From positions 571,939-597,894 of the forward strand of contig BFEA01000418.1 in the NCBI GenBank assembly GCA_003427395.1: a stretch of 25,956 nt of DNA, given 5' to 3'. Shown one piece after another: positions 19,555 through 25,956 of this stretch (the stretch's first letter is position 1; each line of letters opens with the position of its first letter). Below the pieces are notes generated by a model. That model was not told the origin of the DNA and ran no database searches. It saw only the letters and a program-made list of their open reading frames with translations. The stretch comes from Chara braunii (lineage: Eukaryota; Streptophyta; Charophyceae; Charales; Characeae). The position numbers and the translations under genes were made by a program.

Positions 19555-19658
19555 CGTCTTCACCCGAATACAACATACGGTCATTATTGCTGTACCTAGA
19601 CCCAAAGTTGCACCAAATACAGCTATAATGACAGTATGTTGTATTCGGGTGAAAACAG
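19555..19658. repeat. Palindromic element, copy 3
   Basis: Arms at about 19558-19594 and 19618-19654 match as reverse complements with three mismatches. The variable block differs from copy 1 in both arms together (acaacata pairs tatgttgt here; agaacgcc pairs ggcgttct in copy 1), and so does the inner gctgta/tacagc versus gccgta/tacggc. Confidence 0.85.
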
Positions 19659-19659
19659 C

Positions 19660-20950
19660 AGCTGTGTTTTCCTAAGATACTTAGGCCCCAGGCCCTTGCT
19701 TCAAAACACAGTCAACAGCTGCATGGACAAAACTGCTGTTTGCCTACGCCGCCCTACAAGTCAATCAATGGTTACACACAAAGAGGAAACTCTCACATCC
19801 CCTCAGCACTGATATATGCACAATGTGCAGTAACAACCGACCTGAAAATTATTCACTTCCTGCTAACTTACCCTGCAGCAGCCTAGAACAAGGTTGTTTG
19901 TCCCCCCGCCTGTTGTCTCCCTGAGCTCTGTCCTTCTATTTCTCAGCCTACGCAACTCCTTGAAGGGCAGCAAGCTGAACCGGTTCCACCCACTCAGGAA
20001 ACTGTCACTTTGGACCATTTGTGCTCAGACCATTGAGAAGGATTCATGTCGAAAGAGGAAGCTTGGATGTTGATCAGAATGGTGGCAACTGAAATCCGGT
20101 GCAAATGGAGTGCTAGGAAGCTCAAACCAGAGAGGTTCAAGAAGCGAGCTTTCCACAGGGACTGCCTGCTCCAGGGCAGAACAGTAAACATTGTTGATGA
20201 CAGGATGAAATGGAAGAATTGGCATACTGCATGGAGCACGGATATTGGACACACGGTGGAGAGTCAATGGTTCCTACTGATGACGAGAGACACAACCGGC
20301 AGTTGCGGAGAAAGAATTGGCAGGATAGAGAAGACCAGGCACCACAATAAAAAAGGGGACAAATCACATCCACCAGAGTCTGAAGCAGTCTCATCGCACG
20401 GTTCAGTTCCTGTACTTCTATACTTGTGGGTGTGCACAACAATCGGACAGTTCAGCACAAGCTACAGCTGAGAGGATCTCAGAGGCTCGGGCTAACTGAC
20501 ATGGAGCAGTCGAGGCTGGTGAGAGATCCTTCCGTGTAGGTGAAAGGAAGAATTGGATGTGTTCTGAATTGTAATAGCTTTTCGACTCCCAGGGTAAAGG
20601 AAATGAACAGACGATACCTAAAATGGACAAGGAGCCAGGATGCGCGTGCTGGTCTGTGCATGGGCTGCCAGCAGCGCAGGCAGAGAATAGCAAAAAGACT
20701 GTGACAAATTTAAGACATACAGAAGACAGTCTACTGCTCACAACCCTCCTTTGGAATCTTCATTCTAAAGCTCAGGTCTATGCCCTCCCCTATCCTGTAT
20801 AGCATACACTCCTCATCACTGCTCCCTCTTCTGTAATACAAAGGTACACACCTCTCTTTTGTTCTCTTCCCTCTTAGTTTTCTTAAATTTGGTTCTTCTG
20901 CCTTTGTACTAAGAGGCTCTCTTATATTCTCTTACTATTCTTCTTTTTGG
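19660..20950. other. Intronic spacer with unassigned open frame
   Basis: A plus-strand open frame of 141 codons at 20046-20471 contains a Lys/Arg/Trp-rich N-terminal part (MSKEEAWMLIRMVATEI, then IRCKWSARKLKPERFKKR). I do not recognise a family and see no splice or promoter context. It may be a transposon remnant. The rest is unremarkable. Confidence 0.35.
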
Positions 20951-21120
20951 CTGTTACAGCATCTGGTACTGCTGCTATTTCTACTCCTGCTCCAGCAACA
21001 GGAGATTCTACAACCACAGCTACTCCTCCACTCCCTGCTGCTACTGCTGACTACTCGACTTCCTGCAGCTACTGCTGGTCCTCTTGCTCACATTGTTGTG
21101 GCTGCTTCGTCTTCTTTCAC

Positions 21121-21210
21121 TACCGTATTCTGCCAAATAGAGCACAACTTAACGTCATTATCTAGATACAAAGATAACAACCACGTGTTCTATTCGAGGG
21201 AAAACCGTAC
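21121..21210. repeat. Palindromic element, copy 4 (degenerate)
   Basis: Left side taccgtattctgccaaatag and right side gttctattcgagggaaaacc match the family but with several mismatches and a shortened centre. Confidence 0.6.
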
Positions 21211-21963
21211 TTCCATCGCTGTCCCTGAAACTCTAGTGTCTTCCTCTTACTTCCACAACACTTCAGCTATTGCTCCTTCTGTGCCACTCCTACTGCTCGT
21301 ACTCTCGCTCACATTACTACGGTGGGTTCTTCTTCTGTCACTGTGGCTATTAGTCCTGCTACCACTGCCTCTCTGACTGTCGATGCACAAATCAATCTTC
21401 TTGTTGCTGCACGCCTGCTGCTAATACTCGACTGCAAACACCTATCAAGCCACCAATCCTGCTCCAACTACTGCAGCTGTAACTGCCATTTTTATCATGA
21501 TAATCAGTCCACTGTGCTTGCCAACTTTCACAGCAATACCATGGTTCCCTTGAAGTGGCACGCACAGCGGAAATCGCAATCACCTTTATAATCACTGCGT
21601 TTTGATCAGAGTACCACTAGTAATGGCAGTGATTTCCAGTGTGTTTTTACTGCGGTCACTGGAACTCCTGCTGCTCTTGCCACTGCAATTGCAGCTCCAA
21701 TGAATGCAGAGGTTCAAGCTACTGCGACAGACATTCCTGTCACTGCTTTGGCCTGCTACTTCCTCTCCAAATACCAGCAATACTGGCCTCATTCCAACAG
21801 CCACCACAACAGCTTCCACCATCACAACTGACATAACAGCCGTTTGCTTCTGCTGGTGCTAGTGCAATGCCCTCTCCTATCACTGCAATACCGGTCTCAC
21901 TCGAACAGTTACCACCACAACTCCCACAATGACAACTGGCAAAACATGCTTCTTCTGGCACTA

Positions 21964-22071
21964 CCGCCGTCGACCAAATAGAACGCCACGTCATTATTTA
22001 TGTATCTAGACATAATGTTCCCCCAAATACGGCTATAAAGACTGGGCATTCGATTCAGGTGAAGACAGTAG
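21964..22071. repeat. Palindromic element, copy 5
   Basis: Left side caaatagaacgcc...gtcattat and right side tacggctataaagactggg...gattcaggtgaagac. The centre is diverged and the arms are partly mismatched. Confidence 0.7.
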
Positions 22072-22248
22072 TGCAACGCCCACTCCTACCGTCACTCCAG
22101 TGACGCTCAACACTGATGTCACTCCAACAACAACCACCACAGCTCCCACCATCGACCTGCAACCAATTGCTTCTGCTGGCACTATTGCAATTCCCACTTG
22201 TACTGTCACTCCTACCGCGGCCCCTACTGTGCCACTGCAGCAGTCACT

Positions 22249-22320
22249 CCTACCACAACTCCTACCACAACTCCTACCACAACTCCTACCACAACTCCTA
22301 CCACAACTCCTACCACAACT
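22249..22320 (+). repeat. Six perfect 12-bp tandem units
   Basis: The unit cctaccacaact is repeated six times without interruption. It is a local expansion within the repeat field; diverged units flank it. Confidence 0.95.
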
Positions 22321-22530
22321 CCTGCCACTTGTACTTCCACCCCTCTTGCCCCGCAGTCCAACTAATGGTAGAAAAATTTGAACGGGGGGTGAGGAAAACA
22401 CACCTTCTGGCCAGACCTGTCACTGCAATACTGGTTGAGACTGATCTCGCTCCCACGGAAACCACCACAGGTCCCACCACAGGTCCCACCACAAAGACTG
22501 GCACAGCAACCGTTTGCTGCTGCTGGCACT

Positions 22531-22640
22531 ACCTTCTTCACCCGAATAGAATGCCCGGTCATTATCGCTGCATCTGGACTGAAAGTTGCCCCGAGTACAG
22601 GGATAATGACTGGGCATTTAATTCGGGTGAAAAGACGGCA
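22531..22640. repeat. Palindromic element, copy 6
   Basis: Left cttcacccgaatagaatgcc, right tgggcatttaattcgggtga. The tgcc/ggca pairing replaces the cgcc/ggcg of copy 1, another paired change. It shares the centre tggactgaaagttgcc with copies 2 and 7. Confidence 0.8.
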
Positions 22641-22740
22641 GTGCAATTCCTACTCCTACTGTCACTGCGACAGTGAATCCTACTGCCACCATAGCTCTCA
22701 CCACAACGACTGGCACAGCAACCGGTTGCTGCAGCTGGCA

Positions 22741-22846
22741 CTACCTTCTTCACCCGAATAGAAGGCCCGGTCATTATCGCTGCATCTGGACTGAAAGTTG
22801 GCCCGAGTACAGGGATAATGACTGGACGTATTTGGGTGAAAAGACA
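22741..22846. repeat. Palindromic element, copy 7
   Basis: Close to copy 6 in its left half and centre, but the right arm is shortened (actggacgtatttgggtga), so the fold is weaker. Confidence 0.75.
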
Positions 22847-22930
22847 GTAGTGCAATTCCTACTCCTCCTGTCACTTCTACAGCGACTCCTACTGTCACTC
22901 CAGCAGTCCGTCCTATTGCCACTCCTCTTA

Positions 22931-23339
22931 CCACACAGTCCAACTAATGAAATAAAGTTGAAAAGGGGTTGGGGAAAACACACCTCGTCACACTAAAAAG
23001 AGTATAGGAACATTAAAACATATTGTGGGGAATAAGGCGCTGGGATGATCACAAATACAGTAAATACTACTTTTAGGATGGACACTGATGTTGAGTCCCC
23101 GAAGACAGTACACGAATACGTGGAATTGTTGACGTAGGCTTCAGGGAGCAAGGGACACAGAGATAGCAAGTGATCGTAAGCGACATGGGGCTAGCCAAGA
23201 TAAAGGCTTTGAGGGACAAGAGGGGGTTTGCGTGCTGTTAAGGCAGTCCAAACAGGACAAGATGCAAAAAATGAGAGCTCGATAAAGGTAGACAAAGTTG
23301 GAAAGCGATGACATAGTAACATGCGGGTTTTGATAGGCG
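22931..23339. other. Intronic spacer, no gene seen
   Basis: No recognised feature between the repeat field and the retroposon-like segment. Confidence 0.45.
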
Positions 23340-23727
23340 GTCTAAGGAACTGCAGGGGAGGCCCCTACCCGCACCCCGCTCCTCTGAGGGCCATCTGCTG
23401 CGTGTCTGGGTGCTGCTAGTAAGCCTCCCGGCCAGCAGGGTGACCCCCGGAGAAAGACCATGGTTTGGCGGGGTGGGGGCCCTTTTGCAGCTCCACCCTT
23501 GCTAGGCGACTAGTGCCACAAGGGTTAGACTGTTCCCCTTCTCTAATCTGATCTCCCCCCTTCCTTGGACGCACAAATATGCTTGCCGGTGATAAGTAAC
23601 CAGACTGTTGCCCCCCAGAATAGAAGGGGGCTTGTGTTGTAAAAAAAAAAAGAAAAAAAGAAAAAAAGGAAAAAAGGAAAAAAAGAAAAAAAAAGAAAAA
23701 AAAAGGAAAAGAAAAAGAAAAGAAAAC
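23340..23727 (+). mobile_element. Probable retroposon 3' end with A-rich tail
   Basis: A GC-rich non-coding segment ends in ggggcttgtgttgt and then passes into an 85-nt run of A broken only by single or paired G (23641-23727), like the 3' end and tail of a LINE or SINE inserted antisense to the kinase gene. On the kinase sense strand the tail is a long U-rich tract that begins within 4-7 nt of the splice donor at 23731. No internal RNA polymerase III boxes or target duplication were recognised, so the class is open. Confidence 0.5.
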
Positions 23728-23731
23728 ACAC

Positions 23732-24029
23732 CTCGTGGCCAAAGTGCTTCAGCATCTTCCTTATCAGTGTTTGGTTCACGATGTTGTCCTCTGCAACCAA
23801 GATTTTGAGTGGCGGCTTTTCACTGGTTGATGGTTCCAAGTATGCCGGACGGACTTGAGCTGAATTTTCATCTTTCTTCAGCAGTTTCTGGGGGTCATCT
23901 GCAGGCAGTAGCCCAACAATGAAACCGAAAGTGCTTCCGGCACCTGGCTCGCTCCACACCCATACTTCTCCCCCCATCGATTGGACCAAACCACGACAAA
24001 TTGCAAGCCCTAGTCCTGTTCCACCAAAT
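23732..24029 (-). CDS. Hybrid histidine kinase, internal exon: ATPase G2 box and receiver N-part
   Basis: This encodes the end of the histidine-kinase ATP-binding (HATPase_c) domain: [11 protein letters not shown] (G2 box), then [18 protein letters not shown]. After a linker of about 40 residues with charged and Pro-rich parts comes the receiver start, [18 protein letters not shown], with the acidic pair for Mg2+, ending at GHE. The exon starts with the third base of a split Arg codon (phase 2), fitting the usual R-x-x-GGTG motif of the family. The acceptor is gtgacag with a perfect ctgac branch site 38 nt upstream. The exon ends GAG|GTGTGT and is completed by 9855-14441. The kinase's phospho-accepting His and the N and G1 boxes must be in upstream exons that I do not find in this window, so the sensor type (cytokinin, ethylene-like, osmosensor or other) cannot be stated. 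Confidence 0.93.
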
Positions 24030-25956
24030 CTGTCACCACATAAAAATGGAAGCAACAAGCTTTCAAGTCAGTACTGTCATGTCCTTCGGGACATCCGTTA
24101 AAATTGGAATGATCAGAAGAAGGGCCGGGCACAAGGATGATGCACACACATCGATAAATGGTCCAAAAGTTTGCACCATCATGATTGGCTGTTCTTAATT
24201 CCATTCCATCAATTAAGGCATACTCAAACTAGGACTTTTGTGCGTATCTGGCCGTAATTACAGCCAGATCTTGTCCAAAAAGTGCAACTGTCGAGGTTGG
24301 CTTCATCTTCGCTTCCTGTCTGTGTCCATCACTTACATAACCAAAGAAAACACCGAAGGACAGTCAACGAACTTGGAAGTACAGTGAGCTAATCTCTCTT
24401 TTAGAAAACAAATTATCACTCTCATCTACTAGCCTCACTACTCATCAATTGTTTATGTTCTTGGTTGATAACTTGACGTGCTTTCATTTAGCTGCTCCAA
24501 TGTTTCAGGTCACTTAAGTCAACTTTATTGTGGCTTCCCGATAGAAAATCCATGGATTATGGAGAGTCTCTCCCCAATGGCGTTTCGGTCGCATTCTTTC
24601 TTTCCCAATGTCAAGGCATCCAGCCAGTGCAATACTTCAGATACAGCAGGGCTGCTCCACGATCTACTTGTCACTTGATACATCCTATCATAGACTCTTT
24701 CTTGAAGCCTAGGCGCCTGGCCCATCAGGAAGTGTTTGCCGTATTGGTACTCGGTACCCAAACCATAATGCAGCCACCTCGACCCGCAACAGTGTTCATC
24801 ACTATTTGTTGAATTTATAAAAAGATAAAAGGACATTTACTTTTTTTTTTTAATGTTTTGATTGCTTCAGTCCGATACTTTTCAAACGTGTGCATGTGAA
24901 TGTGCATACCAGGCTAAGCAGATACCTAGACCCCTTCCCTACGGCGAAGTAGCCAGTGCTTTCCTGTTACCAGGTCTCTTTCGAGTTAGGCAGGTACTAC
25001 GGGTCCTCTGACTTCCAGTAAAAAAATCATTCAACTGGATCTCGCCGGTATCACCTATAGGCTGTAGCGCTTCGAGACGTCATTTAGTCGCTGTCCCCAA
25101 TACGATAGGTGATCTGCCCCCGTGTAGTATTTCACCACTCCGACATGCAGACTGTCAACTCTGGGCTATGGGTGATGGCCCCTTGTGTTCTACCTGCCAG
25201 CCTCTCCGCCATTTTCACTTCCTCTTCGTCTCTGAGTCGCATTGTGTGCAGAAGAGAATGTTCTTGTGCTTTGGCATTAACTCGATGAATTGCTTTCTAA
25301 CCCGTCTGGGAAAAGAGACGGTGCAAAGAAAGGAAGGAAAAAGGGAGGGAGGGAAGAACGAAACGCGATAACACGAGGTGAACAGAAGAAAGTGCAGAGA
25401 AACACAGCACCATTCCGTTGTATAGACAGCAGCATGACTGTGCTAGACCTTACAGAGTGCTTGTTCGTTTTGGCGGCACAAATTCTACTACAGATTCCTG
25501 ATGAGGTGCGAGGTTGCCCACAGGCATCAGGTGCAAGGTTCCCCATGGTCGAGTGCCAGTGCGAACTTTTGTGTTGCCAAGCATAAGGACTCACCACGTC
25601 GCACAGAGCTAGCGATACCCCAGAGAAAACTAATCTGTCACAGCCTAGGCTACCATCCGGGACGCCCGGGTCACCTTGTTTTCCCAGCCGGCCCGGCCAT
25701 GCAAGGACCAGGGAAGGTCCCAGCACTCCCAGTCAAAAAAAAGAAAACCAAATATGCAGAAAAATAAACTGAGCGACTCTTGCCTCAGGGTCACATCAAA
25801 ACTCTTTACCAAATATAAAATAAAACTGAGTGAGGACGCCGCCCGGGTAAACCGGGCAGGACGAAAAACCGCCCAGATTTTTTTTTTTTTTTGAAACCGG
25901 GGTCGTTCTGCGCTCGGCGAGAGGACCCCGAATCTGCAATCAAATTTTGGTTTTGG
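24030..25956 (-). other. Upstream intron of the kinase gene, or part of it; no exon identified
   Basis: No N-box, G1-box or H-box coding segment was recognised on the minus strand. A 103-codon minus open frame at 24525-24836 has no family features. Other contents: a near-perfect 24-bp palindrome atctggcc...ggccagat type at 24246-24269, a T-run at 24841-24850, a 9-bp inverted repeat atcacctat / ataggtgat (25050-25058 and 25105-25113), an A/G-rich stretch at 25311-25362, and a T-run at about 25879-25892 near a GC-rich end. Confidence 0.5.

Larger units (their letters stand above)
20960..22930 (+). repeat. Degenerate repeat field of actcctactg(t/c)cac words with embedded palindromes
   Basis: Most of this stretch is built from drifting copies of short C/T/A-rich words (actcctactgtcactcc, ccaccacaac, gctgctggcact). 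They give short Thr/Pro/Leu-like frames on the plus strand, all interrupted by stops. It embeds palindromic copies 4-7. Copies 6 and 7 lie in a duplicated block of about 208 bp (each preceded by actggcacagcaaccg and gctggcactacc), and copy 5 has a related flank, so palindrome and flank were amplified together. Confidence 0.7.
14442..23731 (-). other. 9.29-kb phase-0 intron inside the receiver domain
   Basis: The donor is GAG|GTGTGT (exon ends at 23732) and the acceptor is TGCATGCAG|GCA (exon restarts at 14441). Joining them gives GHE followed by AKIVGNGQ with no lost or added residue, exactly where a receiver domain continues after its first helix. A ctgat branch-like site is 33 nt from the acceptor. 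The intron holds LINE, LTR-like, fold-back and tandem repeat sequence described separately. Confidence 0.9.

Noticed and set aside
22249-22320. Possible CRISPR-like array
   Set aside because: The 12-bp units are contiguous with no spacers and the context is eukaryotic, so it is a minisatellite.
24525-24836. 103-codon minus-strand frame as an upstream kinase exon
   Set aside because: It contains none of the H, N or G1 box residues and has no convincing splice sites that would join in phase 2 to 24029.
25138-25146. Minus-strand tgtcggagt as the start of a copia-type LTR
   Set aside because: Only the first bases resemble an LTR start; no matching end, target duplication or internal region was found.
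24900-25200. Possible organelle insert or structured RNA near an inverted repeat
   Set aside because: The 9-bp inverted repeat is too short and no tRNA, snRNA or group II intron hallmark could be identified.

Overview
This is nuclear DNA from a eukaryote, most likely a streptophyte (green-plant lineage) with a large, transposon-rich genome. It contains GT-AG introns with plant-like branch points, a hybrid histidine kinase, a decayed Ty3/gypsy element with a chromodomain, a decayed LINE and many tandem and fold-back repeats. A charophyte alga of the Chara type fits best, but that is an inference. No operons, bacterial signals, tRNA or rRNA genes were found.

Layout. Positions 1-1200 hold the 3' end of a broken Ty3/gypsy pol gene (integrase and chromodomain). 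Positions 1.6-2.4 kb hold an LTR-like dispersed repeat, of which a second diverged copy lies at 18.1-18.5 kb. Positions 2.4-6 kb are non-coding, with a palindromic element and several minisatellites. Positions 5.95-7.25 kb are a seven-unit satellite of about 160-200 bp. Positions 7.25-8.0 kb have no gene I recognise.

The one convincing cellular gene is on the minus strand and enters from the right-hand side. Exon 23732-24029 encodes the G2 box of the histidine-kinase ATPase domain and the first part of a receiver domain. A 9.29 kb phase-0 intron follows. Exon 9855-14441 completes the receiver, including the phospho-accepting Asp, and then runs into a very long Ser/Pro-rich tail. The tail is built from two tandem repeat families. 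One has about 98-100 codons per unit (12.6-13.5 kb) and the other has 139 codons per unit, eight units (8.4-11.9 kb). The units are spaced 417 bp apart with one 420 bp exception, except for one step of 416 bp. That step carries a 1-nt deletion which ends the frame at 9855. Without it the frame would run on to a stop at 8014.

The large intron is a nest of repeats: a fold-back element, a LINE reverse-transcriptase relic, a tandem duplication, a GC-rich segment with ambiguous bases, the second LTR-like copy, a Thr/Pro-codon-like repeat field, six of the seven copies of a palindromic element about 105-115 bp long, and a retroposon-like A-rich tail almost touching the splice donor. Upstream exons of the kinase (sensor domains, phospho-accepting His, N and G1 boxes) are not visible in 24030-25956 and presumably lie beyond the window.

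No multi-gene system was found. The observations most worth checking are the arm-covarying palindrome family, the frame-preserving repeat tail with its single 1-nt break, and a PAM2-like motif repeated once per 139-codon unit.
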